Shown in pieces: positions 1 to 13,065 of a stretch of DNA of 64,000 bases. The position numbers were made by a program, and so were the translations under genes. Origin of the DNA: Pyrocephalus nanus (Eukaryota; Chordata; Aves; Passeriformes; Tyrannidae); NCBI GenBank assembly GCA_038380795.1, contig CM076266.1, positions 10,624,001 to 10,688,000 on the forward strand. The letters run 5' to 3'. Numbering within the stretch: position 1 is the stretch's first letter; each line of letters begins with the position of its first letter. The notes under the pieces are model-generated. The model did not search any database and was not told the origin of the DNA. It saw nothing but the letters and a program-made list of their open reading frames with translations.

Positions 1-1133
1 AGAGAAAATACAGAAAAAATGTATAGATGTGATCACATCTCCTGAGGAACAACATATTTTTCTCAGTTTGTAGTTCATGTGAGGGATGAAACATAATAGC
101 CCAAAATGCATAAAAAGGAAGAAGGTTTGAAATAATTTGGATATATATTTTAATGGGGTAAGTGTAATTTAAATATGCAAATATGAACAGCCAGTAGTAT
201 GCCTTCAGGATCTGGGTGCATCTGTAAAACATAGCTTCTCCTGGGGGTTACAGGAGTGAACACCTCTTTAAGTGCAGTATCTTTGTGAGAAACAGGAGCA
301 TGGACAGCCTGTGTCAGACAAACTCTGTCTAGCCTTTGTGTTCTGCCTCTTCTACTACTTACAGCAGATCCCCAGAAAAGCTTGTGAGAACAAGATAATG
401 TGTAGTTTACCTCCCTGAATTGAATATACTCCAGCCCAGCCTGCAGCAATCTGCAGCTCAGGGACTTCCTGAGCCAGAGGTAGAGTCTTTACATGTAGCA
501 GTTGCCCATGGACACCTGGCTGAGTCTGTTCTCACAGAGCAAGAATCCTCACTGTTCGCAGCGTGCAGCTGTGCCAGCTCACTAAGTGATGCCCCACTGG
601 TGCTGCTGTCCTAGATAAGTGGCATGTGCTATATTTTCACTTTATCTAGGCTATAAACTCAATGTGAAATTTGTGTAAAATGCAGCATGGAAAAAATGAG
701 AGGATTATTTCCATAGGTGTAAAGACTTTGAAGGTGACTACTGTATTTCTTTGGGACTGACCTTGTATTTGTTCCTGCAATGCCCATTATGAGGAGATTA
801 TATAGTATGTTGGGAATAGCTCTGTGATGTAAAAGATCTCATTGTTTCCAAAACATATCCGTGTGTAGTTCCCTTCTTTTCCATATTTAAAGTGAATGGT
901 TCATTTTCATATAATTGTTATGTGGAGTCAGAGGCAAATATTGATAGAAAGTGACAGAGTTTAATTTATTTCTTTGTTGAAGATTGATTTTTCTTGGGCT
1001 TCGACAGCACTGGCTGCCTTCCCAGAAACATCTCTGAATTTATCACTGCTGGGTGCCAAACTGAGACAGAAGGAACAACTTTTAAATATAAAACTCCTCA
1101 AACTGGTGGGACATTTCAGCTTGGTGAAATTCC

Positions 1134-1164
1134 AGCCATAACCCTGAGTGCCTCAGAGTAAGGA
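1134..1164 (+). repeat. 31-bp exact direct repeat, copy 1
   Basis: The 31 bases starting AGCCATAACCCTGAGTGCCT recur exactly at 2413-2443 in the same orientation. The flanks of the two copies share only weak similarity. It may be the conserved core of an old interspersed repeat or a local segmental copy. Confidence 0.8.
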
Positions 1165-2412
1165 CAGCTGAGAGGAACTCAGGCAGTGATTTAACAGTGT
1201 CAGTGGAGGGAGATCAGCTTTAGAGTGGTGCCCCTGTCTGCCAAGGGGTAATTATTCCTCACTCTAACTTTTGGTTCCTGCTGAAGATCATTTCCTTCTC
1301 TGTCACAGTTGTGTCTAGCCACTGAGTGAAAGAAACGAGAGTGTAAACTGAGACAGACTTGCCCATCTGCAGTATTTTGCAGGCTCCAACTCTCAGAGCC
1401 ACTGTGGGAATCCAGCTGCTCAAACTGTAGATGGGAAGAAATACCACTTCATATTGCCTGGCAGAGGGCAGCTCGTGGCCTCGCTTTTCCCTGCTGACCA
1501 ACCTCGGGAGCTTTAACAGCTCCCCTCTGATGGCTGTTCCTGCAGAGGTGCAGGGGGAAGCCCCACTGCTGAAAGGTGACATTCCTCGGAGGCACTCACA
1601 GGTGCAGTGGCTGATGTGACGTGCACCGTAATTACCAGCATGAGTCATGGGAGCTGCACACGCCCGTACTGCAGCTGAGCTCAGCCCTGGTGCTCCTCTG
1701 GAAGCACAGCTTCAGCACCTACCCTTAGTGTCATCCCGCAGCACAAATTAGGAGCACAGGCAAAGTAAGTGTAATTCCGTACTAAACTGAAAAGATTAAA
1801 TACTGTTATCAACTTCATCAGACTGCACTAAAGTGAAGATATTTTGCTATTGTGCCAGAATCCATGGTGTGTGACTCAGGCTGTCCACAGTGGGACATGT
1901 GGAGCACCATTGCACCATTCACCTGGTGAAGTCAGCACAGCTTCTCTCTGAGTGAATTCATAACAGCTACTCCTTGTTAGGCTGGTCTGGCTGGGCAAGC
2001 TCTCAGTTCATCCTTCATGCAGGGGTCACAAAAGGGGGGATGTGAAGCAAACAGAAGTAGGGATGAGAGGTTGTAGAGCAGTGTCAGGAGAAACACCCTC
2101 TTCCATCGAAAAAAGATCAAGGCTGTTAACAAAAAGTCTGGGCACCCAGCAGGATCAAACCAACCTCCACCCATCAGCCTGCTCAGAGATCCTCCCCTCT
2201 CTGCAGCAATGTGGACGAGCCTTTCACTCTCTCTAACAGTAAACCAATTTTTAATTTAAAAGAAAAAGAACTCTGATTGTTCTGATCTCTGGTTTCCACC
2301 ACAGAAAAAATGGAGTGCCCTTCCCTCTTCCCTGGTGGGAAAGTGAAAGCCTACAACCCAAGCTCTTCCTCAGGGAAGTCATTTCCCTTCACAGTGAGCT
2401 CTCATCCATTCT

Positions 2413-2443
2413 AGCCATAACCCTGAGTGCCTCAGAGTAAGGA
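2413..2443 (+). repeat. 31-bp exact direct repeat, copy 2
   Basis: Second exact copy of the repeat at 1134-1164, 1279 bp downstream and in the same orientation. The sequence after it differs from that after copy 1. Confidence 0.8.
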
Positions 2444-4544
2444 AAGGTCTTACTGCTGACAGGAGAACCTGGTGTTTCCCATCTCTGTGTGAAGCACTTC
2501 CCAGCTGATTCATTCTTGGCTGAAGAGCAGAAACTCTTTTTTTACTAAGCATCTCACCTCTCTGAAGACTTTTCAGACTCTGCTCTTCTCTGAGCTTGGC
2601 AGCAGTGGATGGTGCTATAGAGGACAGCAGCTTTTGCTTATAAGCCCTGCACCCTGCATATCTTCCTTTCTTTGCATGTTTTGTATTAGAAAAGCACCAA
2701 TCTGTATTTCCTACAGAAATTGCTTGCAGCTGCTGGTCTGGATGAACTTTTCTCTGCTAGAAGAAGTGGTGCTGTGCTGTAGTGTTTCTGCTGGCTGCAG
2801 CATTGAACTAGGCAGCATGTCATGTAGAAAAAGGACAAAGGGGTACCTGGCCACTGGCTCCTGCCTTCCTGCCAAGAAAACGTGCCATGAAAGGTGCCTT
2901 CCTTTACTTTTGCCCTTCCCAGCAGATGGTTCTCCTGAGTAAGCACAGGAGTGACCCAGTGACACTTTTTCTCTTCTCCTAGCAGTAGGCCTTTCTATTC
3001 TATTTTGACAGCACTCTATTTCAAAGGGAGCAAATTGCTCCATTAACCTCTGCCCTGGTGATGGGAGCTGCAGACCCTACCAGTCCCTTTGATGGGGACA
3101 CAAAAGACATTCCTTATACTGGAAGGACTGGTGCGTGTTCCTGGTTTGAACTAACAATGTGCTGGGTGGATTTCAGCACGCACAGATGGGAGAGAAGTCC
3201 CTAACCCCAGGTCTTCAGTGGTTCATGATCTCAGGTCCTACTGTGATGCTCTTTGCAGCATGCTAATACCTTATTGAAGGTCTTCTGTGGAGCTCAGGTT
3301 GAACACAGCGAGGCTTCTCTTTCCCATCTAGCTAACTTGTAAAGCATGGGGTAAGATTCCAGCTGTTTGGCTAACAAATACATTTCCTGTATAAAGAAAC
3401 CTCAATGGCTTGCCTGCACTAGAGAGAATCTTTAGGCAAATTCAAAACTGTGCAACACATCTTAATGCTTCAGAAATCATACAAAATACAGTATATACAA
3501 GAAAATAGGAATAAAGAAATGGTAATACACTGTCATACCATAGTGTGTTTCAGAAAATTGATCCTAGGCATAATTTCCAATATCTCAAAACTTAACCTCA
3601 AGAATTAATATTAGGAGGGATAATAATTCACTAGCTATATGAGAACAGAATAAGTTCATAACCAGAAATTCATTAAGGAAGACTCTTGATAAACTACAGT
3701 GAAAATGACAGGAGGTGTTCACACTTGTGCCCTTGAGATGTGCCAGTTCTCTGGAAATTTATTACAGAATTTAGTGTACTCAGACACTTTCCTCAGAAAC
3801 AGCAGAGATAAGTCACAGCTGTCTAAGCCCAGCCAGCAAACTCCATTTCTTTCCTAAATCAAGTCCTGGTCTCCACAAAGGGAAGAAAAGGGAAGCACCT
3901 GGAGCTAGCTGGGCATCTGTTCTCTGAAGGGGATAGACCCACGGCCAGAGACCCCTGAGGGCCACTTATTAGCCCCTTGGCTGGTACTGCACTCTTAGCA
4001 GTGTAGGGGCAAAATGAATGACATGACGAAGTTTCTACTGTGAGGTGTGTCAGAGGTAGGACAAAGCAGAGGAAAGTAACAAGGTCATGTACAGGAAGGT
4101 TTTCTTATGGTGAGAGCAGGAGAACTATGAAGGAACACTGGGTATGCATGGGAGAGCTTTTCTGTTCACCACTTACACTGTATTTGACAAAGCTCTAATA
4201 CACGTGCAATGAGAATTTCCCTTGGGGGGCCTAAGGGTGACAAAGCAGCTCTTCCCTATACCTCTTCCATTTCTAATGCCAGACTTTAAAACAGATATTG
4301 AATTCCTTTTTGCCACAGTATCAGGGTTTACAGATAGGGACTAGCTCTGTCATTGAAAATATTTTTTGTTGAGGGAAACTCCTAAAAAAATTGCATTCAT
4401 GTCTCATACTAATATATGTCAATATATTTGTGAATGCATGAATGTATATTGGTCAGGTAAACTTCCTCTGCTGAAGTCAGCTGAAATCAGTAGATTTGTT
4501 TATTTATTATTACCAGAGCCCTCAGAAGCCCCTAATGTGGATAT

Positions 4545-4713
4545 ACAGACTGGTCACAGCATGAAGCCTGACAGAGTTCAGGAAGCATTTGAACAACACT
4601 CTCAGTACATGGTGTGATTCTTGAGGTGCCCTGTGCAGAGACAGGAGTTGGACTCGATGATGCTGATGGGTCCCTTCTAACTCAGCATATTCTTAAATTC
4701 CATGATTCTATAA
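4545..4713 (+). mobile_element. CR1-like LINE 3' end fragment
   Basis: The stretch has the usual 3' end of an avian CR1 copy: a 'ttggactcgatgat...gggtcccttctaactc' block followed by ATTCTTAAATTCC and ATGATTCTATAATT, a decayed form of the terminal 8-bp repeats. Only about 170 bp of the 3' end is present, as is normal for 5'-truncated insertions. The 5' boundary is approximate. Confidence 0.75.
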
Positions 4714-4799
4714 TTGCAGTAGTTGACCTAGCCTGAATTCAGTAGAATTGGGATTTCACCTTAACTCTATGAGTTCCTCTTGATTTATGTTTTACCTAG

Positions 4800-4831
4800 A
4801 TCTTGAGAACTTAGCATCTTGAGAACTTAGC
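4800..4831 (+). repeat. Tandem duplication, 2 x 16 bp
   Basis: The unit ATCTTGAGAACTTAGC occurs twice back to back without mismatch. This looks like a recent local slippage or duplication event. Confidence 0.9.
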
Positions 4832-7800
4832 ATTGGATGGTTTTGTAAGGGCTAAGGGGTAAGGCAGCTTAAGGCAATGTCCTACTAAAATATCTTCCTA
4901 GTGGGCAAAAAGCAAAGCAAATAGTGCTGGTTAACCTCTAGGATCTGTGACATTGCTGTGAGGACACTAGTGTGATATGCCTGAAGATTCACCTAGTTAT
5001 GAGCATAGGTTGCTCTGTCACCATTTCATTTCTGCTGAAGGCAGTCTTCTGGCACAGGCAGCGTGTACTTAGAGAATTCCATTCAAGGTGCATTACATCT
5101 GATCTCGTCCTGTCTGCACACACCTACAGCCCAGAAACTTGTCTTTCACTGTAAAACATGAGACCTAAAGTGTTAAGCAACTGTTTTTACTTACTGCCCT
5201 TTGGCTGCATTTCTTTCTCAGTTCTTGCACTGAGTTGCATTTTCATCCTGTGGTTTCCCAACAGAAGAGCCAGAGTTGTGGTTGGTGCAGAGGTGGTTCT
5301 GTGGGCTGCAGGTTTTCAGTGCTGAGGATATGGACTGATTACAGCTCCTTTTTTAAAGGAGATGTACCTGTTAGATATTGGTCCTCTGCCTCCAGGTGGT
5401 AAATCCCAGCAGTTGAAGTTGCTGGTGGTGTGAGGGCAAGCTGGTTACTCTTTCTCCAGTCCCTGTTTTTCACTTGACACAGAATCAATCTCTACCTTTC
5501 CACTGTTGTAACATCTCAAAAGACACTGAGCACAACAGCTCCACTGATCCAAAACACTCAAAATGGATTTTACCTAGAAAAAAGGAGTCAGGAAAATTAA
5601 TATTTCTGTCTTCCCCACTATAGAAATGACCAGATACACCACTCTCACGTGATGCAGCGTTTACCCAGCCTTTCACTGCATGGGGCAAGGGACTGGCTCT
5701 AGTGTGTGGAGGACTGTGCCTGCTCATGGTGTGGGCTCAGGAAGTGGCACCACACTCCAGGACCATGGCCAAGCTGGGACAAGCTGGCATCAAAGATGGT
5801 GTAGGTCCTCCCTGTGATGCAGGAGGTTCCTTGGAGCAGACAGCATCATGAAAGCATCATTTCCATTCACTCCCAGATTCCTTTAGACTAATCCAGTGTC
5901 ATAAAAAGCACCTTAGCTTAACTGATAGTTATACCCATCCAATATCCATCTCACTTAGAGGTAATTGAGCAGGGGATGTATTCAACCAGTAAAGAATTTA
6001 AAATAAGAAGGCACTAGAATCCAGCCTTGTTGACTGGAAAATATTGTGCTCATCACTCCAGCTGTTTCTGATTGCTAGTCACAAATACGTGTTATGAAAT
6101 ATCCATTTATTTAGGCGTTGCAGGTCACTTGACAGGGAAGATGAATGATGTCATCAGAATTCCTTTTATTTTTTTCTGGACGAGAGATGTGGTGTTGCTG
6201 ACATTATTATGCATGCATTGTGCAAGATCCCTTCACATGGATCTGTTTATCTGCATTTGAAAATGGACAACATCAGCATTGCCATAATCATTCCTGGAGT
6301 AATTCATTTTAACTGGGCTTTTATTGTGTGAATAAAGGAAGGTGAGACTGAAATTTGAGCATTTTCTTTAACTTGTAGAAAGAATTTAAATTGAGATCTT
6401 CAATATGGAAAAAAACCCCACAAAACCTCTGGTATATTGTATTGCCTACTCCATTATGTGGTAGTTAATAATTAAAAGCATACTGCAGTTGCTTTTATGA
6501 ATTCATAATGTGGAGATGAAGGATTACTGCAAGTTGTAATTTGACATATAATAATCTTCACTATATTCCAATTATTTGCTAGCAAAGCTTAATTTCCTTT
6601 TTCAATTTTGATGATACAAAGAAAGAATCAGCTTCAGATGTTTCCTCTGCACTTGTGCAATTCTAAAGTGCCTTTATTTGAAAGAAAATTAAATTGCACG
6701 CAGTTTGCTAGAGCACCTCTCCAGAGCCCATCCTATGTACTGTTATACAACAGACTCCATCATCCCTTGGGGACAGGACCACGACTGGCTGCCATGGGGA
6801 CTGCTGCTGATGTGACATGTCAGATCCCTCCAGATCTCAGGAACAAAGTCTGATCCATCATGAACTTGAGGGAGGTTCATGGCCTGCAATTTCTTCAGGT
6901 AGGGTTACTGTATTTATTTCCCCAAACACACCAGCAGGCACCTAACTCTGGGTACAGCCACCAGCTCTGGGGAGCCCAGCTCTGGGCTGTGTTTACTTGC
7001 TGTTCAGCAGCTTCCCTGCAGGGTAGGGAAGAGTGTAGGCAAATAAATGAACTTCTCCAGGTTAGCCAGAGAGCCTGATTTTCCCAAGTGGATTTTCCAT
7101 GCTGTTTGACACAAAGAGGGGTCCTGCCCTGCCCACTCCCTGGCTTGAGGGGGAAAGGAAGAAAAACTGTAGCATCCAGTTATGTTTGGCTCTGGTAACT
7201 CCAAGGAGCTGGATAAAGGGCAGTGAACTCTCCTGTCCAAGCCCCTTGGATAGGCAAGTTCATCAGCTATGCCTTCCTTGCCCAGTACTTCCACTTGCAC
7301 ATAGCAGGGCCTTTCCCAGGTAACCAAATCCAAAGCCTTTAGTGTTTGGGGGGATTAAACTAGTGTCCTGGTTTCCACCTGTGCACTTACCCAGAGCCTG
7401 GGCTGACAGGAGAAATCCCTTGGCTGTGCCCATATTGACAGAGGGCCACATGCTGGATCCTGTGTGGACCTGGCTGTGGTCACAGCGTTGAGCTCCCGAG
7501 GCCTGTGAGTGACACACGTTGGGTACACCTGTGCTACTGCACTTAACAGTGCCAGAGAACCTACCTAGGGATTGCACCTACATCATTTATGATGGAAGGC
7601 CCAAAGCATGGTTTTACACGTGCAAAACAGTCCTCTCCCACCCTCATCAGGAGGATGCTTCTGTCCCGTGAGCTGGACATGTGCTCTTAGTCTGCTTCCA
7701 AGGATGGTGTGGAGTCTTTCTCTCTCCAGCTGCCTTTATAAGTGAAGAGTCTGAAATGGCAGATGTCTGTCATTTGTTAGGCACTGGCCTGCAGCCCTCA

Positions 7801-10800
7801 CTGCAAAAGGTTGCAAACCATGTGAGGTGCCAACATCGTCTCCCAAGTACTAAGTGCAGTTTGTCACAAAAGCTGGCATTTCTGGCTGCAGCCAAGGACT
7901 GGTTTCTAAACTTTCTATGTCTGTCTTTCCATCCAGCTTCCAACATCTTTAATGCAAACCAGCACTACTCACTTGCAAAAAGCTGTCTGTGTTTTATATG
8001 GCTGCTATTTCTTCATATTGCTGCTGGCAAATCTTCTTGCCAAAGAAGCTGTGGGTGCAAGCATGATCCTTGTAGATGTTGACCACAGGCACAGCTGCTT
8101 CCCAGCCAGCCAGATGTGGCTTTTTGCAGTGTAACTCTGACTGTGAAGCATGTAGATAATGGCATAGTGTATACGGGATTAAGGAGAGGCATGGGACACA
8201 ATGAGACTTGCTTTAGACGGCATATAGTATATAGGAAAGGTCAACTGGAGCTATTTTGAGCTGGACATATACTCCAAGGATGGGATTTTTGTCCTCTCCG
8301 GTCTATGTTTGAGTTTCCCTGTCCAGGAGATAACTTATTCCTCTTTGGAGTAAGACTGGATGTGAAGTGGTATGTGTGCAGTTCAGAAAATCTGGCAAGC
8401 TGACACTGCATGAGATGGAAACGCCTCAGCAAGGCACTGCAATGATCTGCTCTGGTGTCCTGCATTAGCACAGACCATCCAGTTTCATCAGGTAAGAACT
8501 TCCTCAGGCTTGCAGCTTCTTCCAGAGATAAACCATGCCTCATGAAAAGTTACTCATAACACATTATATTTGTAGAGAATTCCCCACCTAGAAATCTCTA
8601 ATTACACATCCCTAAAGAGCTCTAATTTTAGTCCGAATTTGACACTTTCAGCTTCTAGCCTTTTCCCTATTAACTTAGAGTTTTCTACTGCCTAGTGTCT
8701 CTTTGTACAGGTATTTATAAGATTTTCTCTTTGTTGAGATTGGGTTCCTTCAGTTTCTCATTGGAAGAAATTATCCAGCCCTCAAATAACTATTACAGAC
8801 TTTTCCAAACTCTTTTCACACTTGCCAACATTGTTTTAAGAAATGGAAATGAGAAGTGAGGAGCCAATACTCCAATCAGTACTGTTGCTTTCAGTGGAAA
8901 TTACTTTGTTTATACCTCACAATTTGCTGTTTGGCTGTTGCAACACACTGGGAGCTCATGTGCTCTTAGTGACTCATCAGACCTTCACAATTATTTTCTA
9001 AATCATTCTTTTCTAGGTACCAATCTATAAATCTGACCTAAATTTTTGTTTTATACATATATGACCTTGCCTTTAAATTTTTTACGGTGCCTGCTGTTCA
9101 GGTGAGCCTTAGTTTTCATGATCACCACATCACTCATGGGAGCTGACCTTATTAATTATGATCCCACTAGCTTTTGGGTCACCTGATAACTGTTATCGTT
9201 AAGGAAGATGTCAACTGACTCCTAGTTATCTGGCACATATTTTTGCTCACACTAGAGGTTAAAGTTATATCATTATAGCCTGGCTGACCCTTTGAGAGGT
9301 CTGAAAAAGCACTGTACTGCAGCAGAGCCTTCCATGCCTGAGCTTTCTGGGGAGGAAGCTGCTGATCCCTGCTCCACATGCTCCCCTTTGAAGTTACAGC
9401 TTTTTATTTGTGGTACCAGAAGCCCTGTCTTTGAGGTATCACAGCTCACCCTGAGATTGCCAAGACTCTCAGGCAGCATGAATCGCCATCAGGCTGTGCT
9501 TGCAGGTGCTGTCAGAGCCCTTCTGGAAGTGACTGCAGGCCTTGCTGTTTGCCCAGAAAGCAGTTTAACCCACTGTGATGCTCCAAAGCCTGGATGTATG
9601 CAGGTTGTGTGGCTACATGTCCACCCCAAAGCCCACCTTTTACCTTCTGTGTATCGTGGCTGGTTTTGCCCTGATTGTAGCCTCATATCCTGAGAATACA
9701 TGGAGTAGGTCAGAGAACAGCAGCTTCACATGAGGGCTCAAGACTGCTCTTGAAGGAGAGTGCAGATGAAGCCTCAAGTTCCTTCTTGTCACTTTGAGTG
9801 TTTGAAGATGCCTTTCCTCTGACTGTCTCAGATCCATCTACTGCACCTTTGCTGGAGTGGTGGGTGTACCTGGCTCGAGCATGCAATGTTCACAGCTGGT
9901 GGGATTGTCCTGCTGCTGAGGAGTACAGAATGGACTCTGAGGCAGAGAGAGGAAGTGAAGCTGAATCCCTAAACCCCACTTTTTAGCCCAGTTTCAAAAA
10001 GACAGTAGGTCTTTGCAACCATACTGCTGCCTATCTGTCTCTTTCAGACCCTAAAATGAATGAGATCTGTTGGTGAGCTTAAAGTGAGCTCACCAGAGGA
10101 CTCTACTCCTACAGAAACCAATTGTCTATAAGTAACAAAAAGCAGCCTGTGAGAGAAGGAGGGAAGTTCTGCTCATGCACCAAAAGCTCAGCACCTGCCT
10201 GTTGAGCTTGGCCTGCCAGCTGCCTGCACACCAGCGTCCATGGAGCTCAGAAGGAGCAACAGCACCTTCTGCCTCTCACACAGCTGAAGCTGGGGGGTGA
10301 CAGGGGGAGAAGGACCCTGTGCTTGGAGTATGGAGGACAAGGCATGTGGAAAACCACTGGAAATGGTTTGAGGAGTGAGAGCTTGCGGGAAATGAACTGG
10401 GAGCAGATGATAGCCCAGGCTGTGTAACCTTGCTTGCAGAGCAGCAGGTCTGGGATGGGTAGCACAGCACTCACCTACAGAGTCCAGGAGAGAGTCCTCT
10501 GTATCAGTAACTTGCACATCAGTTGTCTCATTTCACTGACTGGATGTTTCAGGAGCACTTCTCTGCACATCACATGCACAGGATCCTTCCCAATCCTTAG
10601 TGTTAATACACTGAAAACAGGAGTAATTGGACACTAATTACTGGTCTGTTCGAACACTGTCCTCTATGGGAGCTCATGCTCTAGGTCAGACCACAGGCAA
10701 ACAACAGCACTGCTGTGCATCCCCTGCAGCTCCATCCACAATCACCTTGTCTCTGGAGCCCTCTGTTGTATCTCCTGTCCATCTGCCTGGATATGTGCTA

Positions 10801-11105
10801 TTGTCTGAGAATTATCTGAGCATTTACTGTGTAGGAATATTGCAAAGATTAATTAATTAGTTTTTTTTTAAAGTTGGGAAAATTAAAAATGCTATATAAA
10901 TATTTATATATTATCAAGTATTAGAGATCAATCATTCACAACCTCCTTTTTTCTGGTATGTCTTTGCAGCTTTAACTTCTTATCTTGTACCACACAAATT
11001 TCGATTACCAATAATAGTCCAGTAGACCATGTGTTAAATGATAATTACCAAAAAATGTGAGAAACAAATTCTAATGTCGAGGACTGTTTTGTCATTACAA
11101 AACGA

Positions 11106-11252
11106 TGTTATATTTTTATATGTTATTTATTATATAGCATATCAAACATATTATATATTTATGAAGGAATGTGTATACATACATATACCCTCCACATCTA
11201 TATATTACGAACAGGTATACGTGTGTGTGTATGTATGTATGCATGTATTGGG
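11106..11252 (+). repeat. AT-rich and (GT/TATG) low-complexity tract
   Basis: A TATA/TTAT-rich stretch grades into GTGTGTGTGT and TATGTATGTATGCATG repeats near 11220-11245. This is an ordinary microsatellite-type region. Confidence 0.75.
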
Positions 11253-12940
11253 ATATTATGACAAAGGGCAGTCTTAGTAATTCTTCAGAGATGACATGGT
11301 AATAAATCCACCCAGGAAAAATATGCAGGTCCCTTTAAGTTCACAACTCCTGTGTTTCTGACACTGCCTTAGCAGCAATGACTCATAGAAGTATGAGATT
11401 ATATACTAAATTATACACATTAAATCAGTCACCATTGTAGTTTGCTATCAAACTCCACTATTATTTAAAGAACCTGTGAAGACATTCAGGTGCTGCTGAA
11501 AGGTTCTCTATCAGCACAGTGACAAGGTGACCTTATAAAAACCCAGTCAGAAAGTGGTAAGGAGGGGTTTTTCTCTTTCCTCCATCCCAGTGTGATACAA
11601 AGGGCATCTTTCCACAGTACAATGTGTTTGTATGCCACATGCAAATACAGGAGAAGTGACAGCAAAGGAAAGCCCAAAATGCTCAGTACCAAATCACATT
11701 TATGTCTCTGGGAGTTTTGCTGATTTAATGACTAAGAAGAAATACTGCAAGGACATTCTCATTGAGCAAGAATCAATGAAAGGTTTAAAAAATTAAAAAG
11801 AAATTAATTCTTAAAACAATGAGAGGTTATACAGCCATGTAATTAGCAGGTATTTTCTTCAGAAAGAATGCCAGTCAGCATTCATGTGATTGACAAGGAC
11901 AGTACTGGTGTGAATAATGTCTGGATCTGTATAGGCAGGACTAAAAGATGTGAAAAGAAAGGGTTTGTGATGGGTGGAGAGACTGGCAGCTGAAGGGCTG
12001 TGGGAGTGGGAGGTCAGTGACCAGAAAGTAAAAGAATATAAAATTAAAATTGTGGAACATAAACTTGTTTGGTGGTCTTGTGTTCCGAAGAGGGGAAGCT
12101 CATCCAAGAGAGTCTCTGTTTTGTCCCAGAAGTGTTCTGCTTTTTTTTCTCACCTCTGTGGCTGCAAGCACAGGGAACTGCAGAACTATTGCTGGCTGGC
12201 CAAAAACCAGCCCTCAACCACCCTTTTCATATCTTGATTAGGGCAGCTGAACTTGATCATCAGAACACTGGTGGCCTGACATAGTAGGGTGATTTACAGG
12301 GCCAAAACCCAGTGGTGCTGGCAGATCCTTTGGTGGGATCTGCACCAGGGAACACAACTGACTGTTCCAGTACTTGGATAACCAACAATTGCTACCCACA
12401 CACACGAGGCTCGAGGAACACGAGATCCTGGGGCCACCCACAGAATTTAGGTCCATAAAGAGTGAGTTGTTAGGGCAAATTGCAGCAACATCAATAGCTC
12501 AAAATCCAGTACTTTGCAAAAATATTACTACTGTGCCTTACACTGCAACCAAAAGATCTTGCAGAATGACATAAATCTCTGAAACTACCTGGAGAATTGC
12601 ACTGTGTTGCTTTTGGCAGCGTGACTACGCTGGGACTCCAAAGCTCCATCTGCTGAGCCCGCACTGTACCAGAGCTTTACCAGCTGCCATCTTCATCAAA
12701 TATTGTTTTATCATGCAGCTCCTTCACTGTTTCAATGGGTTTCACAATATCAGGGTGGTATTTTTAAAAACGTCATTGCTAATACATTTTAACTACACAC
12801 TGACAAAGATTTAGTATTATTATAAAACCTGAAACCTGCCATCTTGAGTGCAGCAATGTGACGATGAAGGCATTACTTCTGGAAAGGACATCAACTTCAT
12901 TTTCAATTTTATGTCAAAAATACATCTGTAGATGGAGTTT

Positions 12941-13065
12941 GTGTCATAGCTGATTGCAGGCACATTTAGATGTCAAACTGCTCATTTACCAGACAAAACA
13001 AAATAGGCATCTAAGTACAATAAAATGTGCCTGCAATTATATGTGCCAGCAAAAATGACACCTGC
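12941..13065. repeat. Long imperfect inverted repeat (hairpin)
   Basis: ATTGCAGGCACATTT at 12953-12967 is the exact reverse complement of 13023-13037. The pairing continues inward (AGATG at 12968-12972 with CATCT at 13008-13012) and, less perfectly, outward (GTGTCATAGCTG with CAGC...ATGACAC). The inner loop is about 35 nt and the right arm has a bulge of about 10 nt. It could be a fold-back transposon remnant or a structured transcript. No coding role is visible. Confidence 0.7.

Larger units (their letters stand above)
1..4544. other. Intergenic DNA, no gene recognised
   Basis: No open frame here resembles a known protein and none is supported by a convincing chain of splice sites. The frames present are short (up to about 130 codons) and overlap on both strands, as expected by chance. 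The only structure noted is an exact 31-bp repeat pair (1134-1164 and 2413-2443), listed separately. Regulatory elements or non-coding RNA exons cannot be excluded from sequence alone. Confidence 0.6.

Noticed and set aside
9292..9693. 133-codon frame in the intergenic region
   Set aside because: No recognised domain, overlapped by antisense frames of similar length, and no splice or promoter context.
11328..11340. GGTCCCTTTAA resembling the right end of the TTAA transposon
   Set aside because: No matching left terminus was found within about 600 bp upstream.
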